From NCBI GenBank assembly GCA_028689775.1, contig JAQVCM010000003.1, positions 146,738 to 210,737 on the forward strand: a DNA stretch of 64,000 nucleotides, in the 5' to 3' direction. The notes below the pieces were generated by a model. It searched no databases, was not told where the DNA came from, and worked only from the letters and a program-made list of their open reading frames with translations. Origin of the DNA: Crocinitomicaceae bacterium. GTDB lineage: Bacteria; Bacteroidota; Bacteroidia; Flavobacteriales_D; Crocinitomicaceae. The translations under genes were made by a program, and so were the position numbers. The stretch's first letter is position 1. Each line of letters opens with the position of its first letter. Positions 53,227 through 62,431 of the stretch are shown one piece after another.

Positions 53227-54774
53227 CTAATAAGTAATTTCTTCTCCTTTCGCATTAACGAAAGTGTATTGCAATAAATTATTTGCAGTAACACCTCTTA
53301 CAGAAACCCACTTTTTATATTTAATGAACCATTTCATTTGTTTTGAAATGAATCCATTTTTGAAAAATGCCTCTAAATAGGGGTGAACCAACAAGGTAAT
53401 TTTAGCTTCTTTCTTATCTGCTAGTAAGAAATTTAAATTATTTTCAATTTCTTCAGCAAACAAAATGGTTGCTTGTACTTCTCCTGTGCCGTTGCAAGTA
53501 GGACAAGTTTCGGCAGTAATGATATCTGTTTCTGGTCTCACACGTTGTCTTGTAATTTCGACAACTCCAAATTTAGAAGGAGGCAGAATGTTGTGTTTTG
53601 CACGATCAGACTTCATAAACTCTTTGATTTTTTCAAAAAGAATTTTGTTGTTTTCACGTTCATGCATGTCAATAAAATCGATTGCGACGATTCCGCCCAT
53701 ATCTCTTAATTGCAATACACGCGCAATTTCTTCAGCCGCTTCCAGGTTTGTTGACAAGGCATTGTTTTCCTGACCATCCTGACCTTTGCGGTTTCCACTA
53801 TTTACATCCACCACGTGCATGGCTTCCGTATGTTCGATGATTAAATAGCCACCACTTTGAAGCGGAACTTTTTTACCAAATAAAGTTTTAATCTGTTTAC
53901 TGATTCCAAAACGTTCGAAAATATCAATTTTAGCATCGTAAAATTTGACAATTTTTTCTCTTCCTGGTGCAATTCCGCTAACAAACTCACGAATTTCATC
54001 TGACAAAGTTTCGTCATTGACGTGAATATTGGAGAAATCAGCATTCAATAAATCTCTTAAGATGGAAGAAGTTTTGTCGATCTCACCCAAAACTTTACGC
54101 GGAGGCGTAGCAGTTCGAAGGTTTTCATACATCACTCTCCATTTTTCGAGCAGGTTTTTTAAATCCTGATCGATCTGTTTTACCTTTTTATTTTCGGCAA
54201 CAGTACGAATGATAACACCAAAATTCTTTGGCTTGATACTATCCATTAAATCTTTCAGACGTTGCCTTTCATCCGGATCTTTAATTTTTTGAGAAATTGA
54301 TATTTTATCTGAAAACGGAACGAGTACCAAGTATCTTCCTGCAAGTGTAATTTCGGCGCTTAAACGCGGACCTTTACTGGAAATTGGTTCTTTCGCAATT
54401 TGGACTAAAATGGGTTGAGAAGAGGAGATTACCTCGTTCATTTTTCCATCTTTCGGAATATCTTTTTCTGATTTAAAATAAAGAAGGTCAGCAACATTTT
54501 GCTTGTTCTGAAGCGTGTCTTTTGTAAACTTATTGAGCGAATTGAACTGTGGGCCTAAGTCTAAGTAATGCAAAAAAGCATCCTTTTCATAGCCAACATC
54601 TACAAAAGCAGCATTTAAACTAGGTACAATTTTACGTACTTTACCGAGGTAAATATCACCTACGGCAAATTCTGTGTTCCCACGTTCTTCATGCAATTCA
54701 ATAAGCTTTCCATCACGTAACAAAGCAAGCCATATCCCGTTAGGACGGGAATCGACTACTAGTTCTAAACTCAC
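53227..54774 (-). CDS. rng: Ribonuclease E/G family, RNase G, GTG start
   Basis: A 515-residue endoribonuclease acting in rRNA 5' maturation and mRNA decay. The N-terminal S1 domain lies near 35-125 (AVGDIYLGKVRKIVPSLNAAFVDVGYEKDAFLHY). The catalytic Mg-binding region is GGIVAIDFIDMHERENN near 360, and the zinc-link motif is CPTCNGTG near 426. There is no long C-terminal scaffold region, which marks it as RNase G rather than E. The start codon is GTG; no ATG is better placed relative to the conserved MSLELVVDSRPNGIWLAL. It lies downstream of the small basic peptide gene on the same strand. Confidence 0.93.
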   Translation of the reverse strand: MSLELVVDSRPNGIWLALLRDGKLIELHEERGNTEFAVGDIYLGKVRKIVPSLNAAFVDVGYEKDAFLHYLDLGPQFNSLNKFTKDTLQNKQNVADLLYFKSEKDIPKDGKMNEVISSSQPILVQIAKEPISSKGPRLSAEITLAGRYLVLVPFSDKISISQKIKDPDERQRLKDLMDSIKPKNFGVIIRTVAENKKVKQIDQDLKNLLEKWRVMYENLRTATPPRKVLGEIDKTSSILRDLLNADFSNIHVNDETLSDEIREFVSGIAPGREKIVKFYDAKIDIFERFGISKQIKTLFGKKVPLQSGGYLIIEHTEAMHVVDVNSGNRKGQDGQENNALSTNLEAAEEIARVLQLRDMGGIVAIDFIDMHERENNKILFEKIKEFMKSDRAKHNILPPSKFGVVEITRQRVRPETDIITAETCPTCNGTGEVQATILFAEEIENNLNFLLADKKEAKITLLVHPYLEAFFKNGFISKQMKWFIKYKKWVSVRGVTANNLLQYTFVNAKGEEITY

Positions 54775-54858
54775 GAAAGCTTATATTAAGACATTAAAAA
54801 AATAGAATATCTCGATGGAAATGAATCCATCAAGATATTCAACTAAATTCGTTAAGAA

Positions 54859-54951
54859 TTATTTTTTCGTTTTATGGCGATTCTTTCTTAATCTTTTTTT
54901 ACGCTTGTGCGTAGCCATCTTATGTCTTTTTCTTTTTTTACCACTTGGCAT
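54859..54951 (-). CDS. 30-residue basic peptide, ribosomal bS22/AURKAIP1-COX24-like
   Basis: A tiny gene giving MPSGKKRKRHKMATHKRKKR followed by LRKNRHKTKK and a stop; 19 of 30 residues are Lys, Arg or His. The KRHKM..HKRKKRLRKNR pattern resembles the AURKAIP1/COX24 motif of bS22 and mitochondrial small-subunit proteins. Bacteroidota genomes carry a near-identical peptide beside HU and RNase G genes, as far as I recall, but gene callers often miss it. It probably binds rRNA in the small subunit. It lies between HU (beyond HU's terminator) and RNase G, 84 bases upstream of the latter, and the two may be cotranscribed. Confidence 0.78.
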   Translation of the reverse strand: MPSGKKRKRHKMATHKRKKRLRKNRHKTKK

Positions 54952-55000
54952 AACTGTATATATTTGAATGTTAAATAATCTTTTTAAATAGTGTCTTCCT

Positions 55001-55033
55001 AAAAAAAACACTCCCGCCTTATCAACGGGAGTG
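55001..55033 (-). terminator. Rho-independent terminator after HU
   Basis: CACTCCCG pairs with CGGGAGTG around a 9-base loop. On the minus strand it runs into eight T, 55 bases after the HU stop. Confidence 0.88.
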
Positions 55034-55087
55034 CAAAGATAAAAATTTCAATTGATTTGCGTACATAAGTAGGCAAAAAGATGGAAA

Positions 55088-55378
55088 TTAATTTACTTTC
55101 ACGTTATTTTTAACTTCTTCTACAAAAGTCTTAGCTGGCTTAAATGAAGGGATGTTGTGAGCTGGAATAATGATTGTCGTATTTTTTGAAATATTACGTC
55201 CTGTTTTTTCTGCTCTTTCCTTTACAATAAAGCTTCCAAATCCTCTCAAATAAACATTTTCACCTTTCGAAAGTGATGTTTTAATAGCTGACATAAAAGA
55301 CTCTACAGTCTTTGCTACGTCATTTCTTTCTACTCCTGTTTCCCCAGCTATTTCAGCTACGATGTCTGCTTTTGTCAT
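55088..55378 (-). CDS. HU/IHF family DNA-binding protein
   Basis: A 96-residue histone-like protein, one HU domain. It opens MTKADIVAEIAGETGV, followed by VESFMSAIKTSLSKGENVYLRGFGSF and the beta-arm FIVKERAEKTGRN. Then comes a tip that reads IIIPAHNIPSFKPAKTF, where most HU proteins have IPAxxVPxFxxGK. It bends and compacts DNA as a dimer. The promoter (TATCTTTG, minus strand 55423-55430) is back to back with that of mutY. Confidence 0.95.
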   Translation of the reverse strand: MTKADIVAEIAGETGVERNDVAKTVESFMSAIKTSLSKGENVYLRGFGSFIVKERAEKTGRNISKNTTIIIPAHNIPSFKPAKTFVEEVKNNVKVN

Positions 55379-55422
55379 TTTTATTAACTTTAAAGTAAAT
55401 ATAATATTTTGATTTTCAGGTG

Positions 55423-55430
55423 CAAAGATA
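55423..55430 (-). promoter_or_regulatory. -7 box of the HU gene
   Basis: TATCTTTG on the minus strand, 44 bases before the HU start, leaving an mRNA leader of about 38 bases. Confidence 0.55.
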
Positions 55431-55447
55431 ATTAATCAAAACCTTAT

Positions 55448-55455
55448 TATCTTTG
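55448..55455 (+). promoter_or_regulatory. -7 box of mutY
   Basis: TATCTTTG on the plus strand, 33 bases before the mutY ATG. It lies 17 bases from the divergent HU box, so the two promoters share one short control region. Confidence 0.55.
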
Positions 55456-55488
55456 TTTTTCTAAAAGTTTTTTTTAAAAAATTCCTGA

Positions 55489-56520
55489 ATGACAAATTTT
55501 CATCTATTAATTATCGAATGGTACAGACAAAACGCGCGAAATCTTCCATGGAGGAATACCGAAAACCCTTATTTTATATGGCTTTCAGAGATAATACTCC
55601 AACAAACACGCGTTCAGCAGGGAATGAATTATTATTTAAAGTTTGTAAATCGTTTTCCAACGGTTGATCTATTAGCGGATGCAGATGAACAAGAAGTTTT
55701 GGCTCTTTGGCAAGGTTTGGGTTATTATTCGAGGGCGAGAAATTTACATGCTACTGCTAAAATAATCTCCAAGCAGTATAATAATGTGTTTCCAAGTTCA
55801 TATAAAAACATATTGAGTCTAAAAGGTGTTGGTTCATATACGGCTTCTGCCATCGCTTCTTTTGCATTTGATTTATCCCACGCTGTTGTGGATGGAAATG
55901 TATACCGGGTTATCAGTAGGTATTTGGATATTGAAGTTCCGATTGATACAAGCGCGGGCAAAAAAATGTTTGAAGCTTTGGCTGCTGAGTTGTTAGGCGA
56001 TAATCCGCCTGCGATTCACAACCAAGCCATCATGGAATTCGGTGCTTTGCAATGCGTTCCTGTCAATCCAAATTGCGGTATTTGCCCTTTGGCTGAACAA
56101 TGTTTGGCTTTACAACGCAATACGGTTGCACAAAGACCTATTAAATCAACCAAAATTAAAACACGGAATCGCTATTTCCACTTTGCTCTTTTTGAAAACG
56201 CAGGGAAAATTATCATTCAGAAACGAATTGAAAAAGACATTTGGCAACATTTATTTCAATTGCCTTTGTTAGAAACGGAAGTAGCATTGGAAACGGATGA
56301 AATTGAACGAATTTTATTTGAAAATTATCAAATCAAACCCATTTCAGTTTCTGAACCCATCAAACACATTTTGTCTCACCAAAAAATACACGCACGAGTA
56401 TGGAAATTTGAAGCCTTGCCCGATCAAAAGCTGTTTCAAGAAAATTGGGAGGTGATTTCTTTTTCGGACTTAATAGATTACCCAATTCCAAAACTACTGG
56501 ATAGATATTTCCAGGGATAA
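55489..56520 (+). CDS. mutY: A/G-specific adenine glycosylase MutY
   Basis: Removes adenine mispaired with 8-oxoguanine. The 343-residue protein has the catalytic Glu in WLSEIILQQTRVQQG near 34. The helix-hairpin-helix with catalytic Asp is LKGVGSYTASAIASFAFDLSHAVVDGNV. The four iron-sulfur cysteines are C189, C196, C199 and C205 in the spacing Cx6Cx2Cx5C. A C-terminal NUDIX-like domain (about 220-340) recognises the oxidised guanine. The length is normal. It heads the group mutY-ssb-gldE-gldD, an order well known in Flavobacteriia. Confidence 0.96.
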   Translation: MTNFHLLIIEWYRQNARNLPWRNTENPYFIWLSEIILQQTRVQQGMNYYLKFVNRFPTVDLLADADEQEVLALWQGLGYYSRARNLHATAKIISKQYNNVFPSSYKNILSLKGVGSYTASAIASFAFDLSHAVVDGNVYRVISRYLDIEVPIDTSAGKKMFEALAAELLGDNPPAIHNQAIMEFGALQCVPVNPNCGICPLAEQCLALQRNTVAQRPIKSTKIKTRNRYFHFALFENAGKIIIQKRIEKDIWQHLFQLPLLETEVALETDEIERILFENYQIKPISVSEPIKHILSHQKIHARVWKFEALPDQKLFQENWEVISFSDLIDYPIPKLLDRYFQG

Positions 56521-56543
56521 TCGAGACATACTTATTAAAATGT

Positions 56544-56551
56544 TACCTTTG
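56544..56551 (+). promoter_or_regulatory. -7 box of ssb
   Basis: TACCTTTG lies in the 47-base gap after mutY and 16 bases before the ssb ATG, so ssb and the gld genes can be transcribed without mutY. Confidence 0.5.
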
Positions 56552-56567
56552 TTTTAAAACTCAAAAT

Positions 56568-57020
56568 ATGGCTGGTACCGTAAATAAAGCAATTCTTGTT
56601 GGAAATGTGGGCAAAGACCCAGAGGTTAGAAGGTTGGAAAACAACGGAGTTGTAGCATCTTTTCCGATTGCAACTTCTGAATCGTATACGGATAGAACTA
56701 CAGGTGAAAAACGCGAAACAACAGATTGGCACAACGTGGTTGTTTGGAGAGGTTTGGCTGAGATTTGTGAGAAGTACTTGAAAAAAGGCATGAAAGTCTA
56801 CATCGAAGGGAAAATCAGAACTCGTTCTTGGCAAGATAAAGAAAATCAAACACGCTATACAACAGAGATTATTGCAGATGAGATGACGATTTTAACATGG
56901 TTAGATACGCCCAATAAACCTGCTGAAGAAAAACCAGTATATTCTCAAGAACAAACTCCTTCTAATCCTTCACCTATTCAAGGTTTGATGGACGATGATG
57001 ACGATGATTTACCTTTTTAA
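56568..57020 (+). CDS. ssb: Single-stranded DNA-binding protein
   Basis: A 150-residue SSB: one OB-fold (about 3-105) opening with NKAILVGNVGKDPEVRRLENNGVVASFPIAT and containing TDWHNVVVWRGLAEICEKYLKKG. A short flexible linker leads to the acidic tip DDDDDDLPF, which recruits repair and replication partners. The length is typical for Bacteroidota. gldE begins 6 bases after the stop. Confidence 0.97.
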   Translation: MAGTVNKAILVGNVGKDPEVRRLENNGVVASFPIATSESYTDRTTGEKRETTDWHNVVVWRGLAEICEKYLKKGMKVYIEGKIRTRSWQDKENQTRYTTEIIADEMTILTWLDTPNKPAEEKPVYSQEQTPSNPSPIQGLMDDDDDDLPF

Positions 57021-57026
57021 GAATAC

Positions 57027-58346
57027 ATGTTCAACCCACTTTTTATTTTAATTCAAAACCTTGCTATTTCTTCTGAGGAAACAGGATATTTTGTATTAAT
57101 CGCTTTTTTATTGTTGCTTTCTGGATTAATTTCAGGTTCTGAAGTTGCGTTTTTATCTCTGCGTCCTGCTGATAAAGATGAACTAAAAAAAGACAATTCA
57201 AAAACGGCAGAAATGACCCGTGATTTGATTCAAAAACCACAAGAATTATTAGCTACGATTCTCATCGCCAATAATTTCTTGAATTTTGGGATTGTCATAT
57301 CTCTCAGTAAATTTATCAATGAAGCCATTCCGTTTGATGATGGAAATTGGTGGCATTTTTTCGCTAAGATTCTTGTCATTACATTTATAATCGTGTTGTT
57401 TGGTGAAGTGATGCCTAAAGTATATGCGACCAAAAACAGGTTGGTTTTTGCCAAATTAATGACCAGACCTTTGGTTGCAATTGGTGCTTTACCGCCATTT
57501 TCTTGGCTGAAAAGTTTTTTGGTAAAAGGAACAAAAATCATTCGGAAATATGCTCATAAGAAAGGCGTTAAACTTTCTTCCAATGAATTGGAACAAGCAA
57601 TTGCTTTGACGACAGGCGTTGCAACGACGGAAGAGGAGCAGAAAATGTTGGAAGACATCATTCGTTTTGGAAACATTGAAGTTCGTCAAATTATGAAATC
57701 CAGAATGGATGTAGTTAGTTTAGAGCACGATGCAAACTATGACGTGGTTTTAGAAACCATTTTAGATGGTGGATATTCTCGTATTCCAGTTTCGAAAGAA
57801 AGTTTTGATGAAGTGATCGGCGTTTTATACATCAAAGATTTACTGCCTTATACCACTGAAAAATCAGATTTTAAATGGCAAGAATTGTTGCGTCAACCTT
57901 TCTACGTTCCTGAAAACAAAAAGATTGATGATTTGTTGAAGGATTTCCAAGAAAAGAAAAATCACATGGCGATCGTGGTAGATGAATATGGCGGTTCTAG
58001 TGGAATCGTGACCTTAGAAGATGTTTTGGAGGAAATAGTAGGTGATATCACCGAAGAGTTTGATGAACACAAATTGAGTTATGAACAGATTAATGAAACG
58101 ACGTACCTATTTGAAGGCAGAACGGCTTTAATTGATATGTATAAGGTTTTGGAAATTGACGGTAGAGAATTTGAAGCTCAAAAAGGTGATTCTGATTCGA
58201 TTGGTGGATTTTTAGTCGAAAAAGCAGGAAAAATATTGAAAAATAAAGAATTGTTTTTATTTGAAAACATTAAATTTATCGTAGAATCTTCAGATAAAAA
58301 GAGAATAAAGTCGGTGAAAATCATTGTTCTCGAATCTAACAAGTAA
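57027..58346 (+). CDS. gldE: Gliding motility protein GldE (HlyC/CorC-like)
   Basis: A 439-residue inner-membrane protein of the CNNM/HlyC-CorC family. The DUF21 membrane domain is at about 18-190 (LLLLSGLISGSEVAFLSL, with the conserved Ser/Glu), a pair of CBS domains at about 205-325 (IMKSRMDVVSLEHD, HMAIVVDEYGGSSGIVTLEDVLEEIVGDI), and the CorC/HlyC C-terminal domain at about 340-435. Position between ssb and gldD identifies it as GldE, needed for gliding and T9SS-linked secretion in Flavobacterium johnsoniae; a metal-transport role is likely from the family. gldD starts 10 bases after the stop. Confidence 0.93.
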   Translation: MFNPLFILIQNLAISSEETGYFVLIAFLLLLSGLISGSEVAFLSLRPADKDELKKDNSKTAEMTRDLIQKPQELLATILIANNFLNFGIVISLSKFINEAIPFDDGNWWHFFAKILVITFIIVLFGEVMPKVYATKNRLVFAKLMTRPLVAIGALPPFSWLKSFLVKGTKIIRKYAHKKGVKLSSNELEQAIALTTGVATTEEEQKMLEDIIRFGNIEVRQIMKSRMDVVSLEHDANYDVVLETILDGGYSRIPVSKESFDEVIGVLYIKDLLPYTTEKSDFKWQELLRQPFYVPENKKIDDLLKDFQEKKNHMAIVVDEYGGSSGIVTLEDVLEEIVGDITEEFDEHKLSYEQINETTYLFEGRTALIDMYKVLEIDGREFEAQKGDSDSIGGFLVEKAGKILKNKELFLFENIKFIVESSDKKRIKSVKIIVLESNK

Positions 58347-58356
58347 ACATTTAGAA

Positions 58357-58929
58357 ATGAAAAAAAGCATCGGATTGTTCATAATTATTAGTTTACTTTC
58401 CGCTTGCGGTGGAAAACAAATTTCTATTCCTAAACCACCAACGTATTTGAGGTTGAATCTTCCGAGTCATACCTACAAATTGTTTTCAGATGCTTGTCCG
58501 TATGAGTTTGAAATTCCTGAAATTTACACGGTTAGAGGTGTTACAGAAGAAGGAAGTCCAACGTGTCACAAAGATATTGAATTAGGACCATTGAATGGTG
58601 TTATGAATTTTTCGTACATTAAAATGGAAAATCCATTGGCGGATTATATCAATTTTGCAATCAACAAAGTTGATGAGCACAAAGTAAAAGCGACTGCGAT
58701 TGAAGATTATTCTATTATTCGTCCCGACGATAAAGTGTATGGTACTTTCTTCGAATTGCAAGGAGATGTGGCTTCTCCATTTCAGTTTTATTTAACGGAT
58801 TCAACCTCTCGCTTTGTGAGCGGAGTTGTTTACCTCAATGCGGTTCCAAAATACGATTCTTTGAAACCAAGTTTAGAATACTTGAAAGTGGATTTAATTC
58901 ATTTTATGGAAACATTTAAATGGAAATAA
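58357..58929 (+). CDS. gldD: Gliding motility lipoprotein GldD
   Basis: I chose ATG 58357 over an in-frame start at 58324 because it places the signal peptide and lipobox (MKKSIGLFIIISLLSAC) at the N-terminus. The mature 174 residues hold the GldD features PPTYLRLNLPSHTYKLF, CPYEFEIPEIYTV and the C-terminal RFVSGVVYLNAVPKYDSLKPSLEYLK. GldD is an essential lipoprotein for gliding and T9SS secretion in F. johnsoniae. It is exported and anchored in the outer membrane or periplasm. Its place directly after gldE is the classic arrangement. Confidence 0.95.
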   Translation: MKKSIGLFIIISLLSACGGKQISIPKPPTYLRLNLPSHTYKLFSDACPYEFEIPEIYTVRGVTEEGSPTCHKDIELGPLNGVMNFSYIKMENPLADYINFAINKVDEHKVKATAIEDYSIIRPDDKVYGTFFELQGDVASPFQFYLTDSTSRFVSGVVYLNAVPKYDSLKPSLEYLKVDLIHFMETFKWK

Positions 58930-59034
58930 AAAACAACAATGCCGAATCGTACCTTTTTTTTCGAAGATTCTTTTCTACCGAGAAATCTTTGATATTCAGA
59001 TATTTTTTTGCACAATACTGATTTTTACTACGTT

Positions 59035-60057
59035 CTAAAACCGATCAAATAACTTGATTTGATCCATTTTCTTTGGTGCTTCAAAACGCATTCCGGCAAC
59101 GATGCTGATGGTATAACTGTTGTTTCGATATCTTAAATCGTTGAAGCGAATAGATTTATTATCTAATTCTGCGGAGATCATCGCAAACCATTTAGGAACA
59201 TTATAACCACCAATCAATCTAAAATCATAGCGTGGTGCAAGTCCTATAAATCCTCTGGTGTTGCTTTTGATGACATAAAATTTTGTTTGAATCATGGGAC
59301 CAATTCCAAACATCACCGCATATTGCCAATTCTGATAGCGGTTGACATACGCATAACCTGGAAGTGCTCCAATTTCTAAGGAAGACATGGAAGTAGTTCG
59401 GGTTTTGCTGTTTAATGAATCCGTGAGCGGAAGTGGAATCAAACTTCCAATGTTGGATACACCTTGCAGTCCGATCGAAGATTTGATATACCAAGTATGA
59501 ACTTCTTGCTTGTAATAACCTGTTTGACCTTTCAAATAACTGATTTTGAATTTTTTATTGTTGATGTAATAGGTGTTGACTACGAAGCTAGTTGCATTGA
59601 TATTTGGACTTATCAAATGTTTATTTTGTTCATTCAAGCTTGAATTCCAGAGAAATGCATTTTTAATGGCATATCCTTTGTAGTTTTTAAAATCTACATC
59701 AAAATGTAATTTACGGATTGGAAATTCAAATCCAATGTCCAAATAACTCGTTTGACCGTATTTTTCAACAGATCTTAAGTTTTTGGACAAAGCAAAACCA
59801 ATCCGAAAAGAAATCCATTTATAAGCAGCTCCAATTCCCATGATGAGTCCCAAATTGTTCTTGTAGTGCAATTTAGAAATGTCTGTTTTGGTGGAATTGA
59901 ATTTGATATTGAAAGGCGAAGTTGCATATCCTAAATCCGTATAAACAACTAAATTTTTTCGGTAGGAATTATAAAATTCTGTAGTGTCAGGCTTTGAATC
60001 TTGTGCTTGGCCGAACAAAACGAAAAATAAAAAACAAATAAAAACCTTATTTTTCAA
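59035..60057 (-). CDS. DUF4421 outer-membrane-like protein
   Basis: A 340-residue exported protein with signal peptide (1-18, ending FGQAQ). The mature part consists of alternating amphipathic strands, for example NLGLIMGIGAAYKWISFRIGFALSK and DYRFRLIGG-like stretches, as in an outer-membrane beta-barrel. The sequence matches the DUF4421 family of Bacteroidota. The function is unknown. Its start overlaps the end of the S9 peptidase gene by 11 bases, so both come from one mRNA. Confidence 0.8.
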   Translation of the reverse strand: MKNKVFICFLFFVLFGQAQDSKPDTTEFYNSYRKNLVVYTDLGYATSPFNIKFNSTKTDISKLHYKNNLGLIMGIGAAYKWISFRIGFALSKNLRSVEKYGQTSYLDIGFEFPIRKLHFDVDFKNYKGYAIKNAFLWNSSLNEQNKHLISPNINATSFVVNTYYINNKKFKISYLKGQTGYYKQEVHTWYIKSSIGLQGVSNIGSLIPLPLTDSLNSKTRTTSMSSLEIGALPGYAYVNRYQNWQYAVMFGIGPMIQTKFYVIKSNTRGFIGLAPRYDFRLIGGYNVPKWFAMISAELDNKSIRFNDLRYRNNSYTISIVAGMRFEAPKKMDQIKLFDRF

Positions 60058-62086
60058 TGCCTTCTAAGTTCAAAATGAATGAATATTCTTTTGCAATTTC
60101 TAATCGTTGCGTACTTCTTCCAGATCCACCGCCGTGACCTGAGTCCATGTTGCAATCAAAAAGCAAGGGATTTTGGTCTGTTTTATAAGCTCTCAACTTT
60201 GCAACCCATTTTTGTGGTTCCCAATATTGTACTTGCGAATCGTGATAACCAGTTGTAATGTACATGGCTGGATAATTCATTTTTCGAACATTATCATAAG
60301 GTGAATAGTTCAACATGTACCAATATACATCTTCTTTCTGTGGATTTCCCCATTCCTCGTATTCTCCAACTGTTAGCGGTAATTCTTCATCCAACATTGT
60401 TGTCAAAACATCTACAAATGGAACTTGCGCAATGATTCCTTTCCAAAGGTAAGGCGCCATGTTGGCAACCGCTCCCATTAATAATCCACCAGCACTTCCG
60501 CCTTGGGCGTAGATTTTAGAAGAATCACAAAGTTGTTGATTTCCAAGAAATTCGGCAGCATTTATGAAGTCGGTAAATGTATTTCGTTTTTTCTGAAACT
60601 TCCCATTTTCATACCAGGTTTCGCCCATGTATTTCCCGCCACGAATGTGAGCGATTGCATAGACAAAACCACGATTCACCAAACTCAATAAATAAGGATT
60701 AAAAGTAGATGGAATCGTAATGCCATAAGAACCATAACCTTCCAATAGCAAAGGTGCTTCTGCAAGAATAGTTTCTTTGTGAAACAATAAGGAAACCGGA
60801 ATTTTTGTCCCATCATTGGCAATGGCAAAAATACGTTTGGTTTGATAATCTGTGGATTTGAATTTTGGATCTCGTAATTCTTTTTGAAAATATACCGTCG
60901 TTTGATGATCGTTTAAACAGTATTTAAAAACCGTTTTAGGCAACGAAAGTGACGTGTAATTCAAGTAAAAATCGCTTGCATCGTATGTTTGATTGTGCGC
61001 AAAGGTACTTGAATACGTTTCTTCCGGATAATTCACATGCTGACTTATGCCAGTTGCTATTTCCTTAATTTCAATTTGTTGTAGTCCGTTGATTCGTTTT
61101 TGAATAAAAAGATGATTTTTTAAAACTAAAAAATCTTCAATCAAAATATTTTTATCGTGAGCAACTACAACGGTTGGCAGACTTTGTGGTGTTGGAAATT
61201 CTGAATAAAATAAAATCTGTTGATTGGGCGCATTTTTATTAGAACTGATGTAAAATCCGTGTTCGTGCGGAAATACTTCGTAAAGATGTCCTTTTTCTCG
61301 CTTTAAAAATACCTTGGGAATTGTATCTTTTAAATTGGCGTCAATTAATCTAATTTCTGAGGTTAACGAACTTTCGATGTGAATTACAAGGTATTGCTTA
61401 CTAACTTCTTTGGAGATTGCTACATAAAAACGTTCGTCTAATTCTTCAAAAATAAGTTCATCGAGGTTCGAATCTGTTCCAATAACATGTTTGTAAACTT
61501 GAAATTCACGCAAGGTTTTTGAATCTTTTCGAATGTAGAAAACGGTCTTGCTATCATTGGCCCAAACGCAAGTTCCGTCCGTATTCAGAATTTCATCTTT
61601 TAAAATTTCTCCTGTCGTTTCATTTCTAAAACGGATACTATAATTTCTTCTTCCGATACAATCTTCACTGAAAGCGGTCAATTGATTATCTGGAGAAATC
61701 ATCCAATCACCTAATTGGTAAAAACTTTGATTTTCAGCACGTTGATTCTCGTCAAAGAAGATTGTTTTCTCATCTCCAATCCATTCAATAATCTGATGAT
61801 AGTCCTTATTCTCAATGCTTTGATATTGAAATTTTCGATTCTGAATAAAAAAAGATGCACCGACATCGTTTGGATTTATTCGTGCTTCAAACTCATCTAA
61901 TAAAAATTCCTGAAGCGGGAGAATGGGCTTAAAGTAGTGCGATGCGTAATCGTTTTCTTCCTGAATATTAGCCAATACCTCTGGACTATCCCGTTCATTC
62001 ATCCAATAATAGGAGTCAATTCGTTGGTGTCCGTGTTGAACTAATGTTTTATTTTTTTTGGGTGCAAAAGGGATTTTATGAGTCAT
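60047..62086 (-). CDS. Serine peptidase, S9A family (oligopeptidase B-like)
   Basis: A 679-residue prolyl-oligopeptidase-family enzyme. The N-terminal seven-blade propeller covers about 10-400 and the alpha/beta hydrolase domain about 410-679. The catalytic Ser is in AQGGSAGGLLMG near 530, Asp in GYHDSQVQYWEP near 617, and His in DSGHGGGSGR near 651. The short phrases SYYWMNERD and AHIRGGKYMGETWY are typical of PtrB/oligopeptidase B. It has no signal peptide, so it is probably cytoplasmic and degrades short basic peptides. A promoter box TACTTTTG lies at 62103-62110 (minus strand). Confidence 0.93.
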   Translation of the reverse strand: MTHKIPFAPKKNKTLVQHGHQRIDSYYWMNERDSPEVLANIQEENDYASHYFKPILPLQEFLLDEFEARINPNDVGASFFIQNRKFQYQSIENKDYHQIIEWIGDEKTIFFDENQRAENQSFYQLGDWMISPDNQLTAFSEDCIGRRNYSIRFRNETTGEILKDEILNTDGTCVWANDSKTVFYIRKDSKTLREFQVYKHVIGTDSNLDELIFEELDERFYVAISKEVSKQYLVIHIESSLTSEIRLIDANLKDTIPKVFLKREKGHLYEVFPHEHGFYISSNKNAPNQQILFYSEFPTPQSLPTVVVAHDKNILIEDFLVLKNHLFIQKRINGLQQIEIKEIATGISQHVNYPEETYSSTFAHNQTYDASDFYLNYTSLSLPKTVFKYCLNDHQTTVYFQKELRDPKFKSTDYQTKRIFAIANDGTKIPVSLLFHKETILAEAPLLLEGYGSYGITIPSTFNPYLLSLVNRGFVYAIAHIRGGKYMGETWYENGKFQKKRNTFTDFINAAEFLGNQQLCDSSKIYAQGGSAGGLLMGAVANMAPYLWKGIIAQVPFVDVLTTMLDEELPLTVGEYEEWGNPQKEDVYWYMLNYSPYDNVRKMNYPAMYITTGYHDSQVQYWEPQKWVAKLRAYKTDQNPLLFDCNMDSGHGGGSGRSTQRLEIAKEYSFILNLEGIEK

Positions 62087-62431
62087 GACTTCAAGATTGA
62101 GTCAAAAGTAATAAATTGCATTTGAAGTAGGGAAGAATAAACGCTGAATCTCTCTTAATTTCAAAAGATTTAACGTGTTCTTTTAAAATTTGAAAATTAG
62201 TTTTAGATTCTTACGAGGGCAGAAAAATGAAGAGTAGTTTATAATTGTGAAGATCGTGATTGATAAATTCAGCTATACATCCTGTTGTCGATAATTTCAA
62301 TGATTATCAATTGGAAAAATTTGACCATTTCTATCCAGATTTTAATATAAAGTAAAACGCGTTTTGATACATTGTTTTTTTCTATTCATTCAATTTTTGC
62401 CTTCCTATCAAGAATTGACTAATTTTGCAGC
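62087..62431. other. Gap between divergent S9 peptidase and acyl-CoA reductase genes
   Basis: This stretch of 345 bases holds promoter boxes for both genes (62103-62110 minus, 62420-62427 plus). The AT-rich sequence between them shows no recognised RNA, repeat or gene. Confidence 0.55.
62420..62427 (+). promoter_or_regulatory. -7 box of the acyl-CoA reductase gene, very close to the start codon
   Basis: TAATTTTG matches TAnnTTTG and ends only four bases before the GTG start at 62432, implying a leaderless mRNA. Confidence 0.5.
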
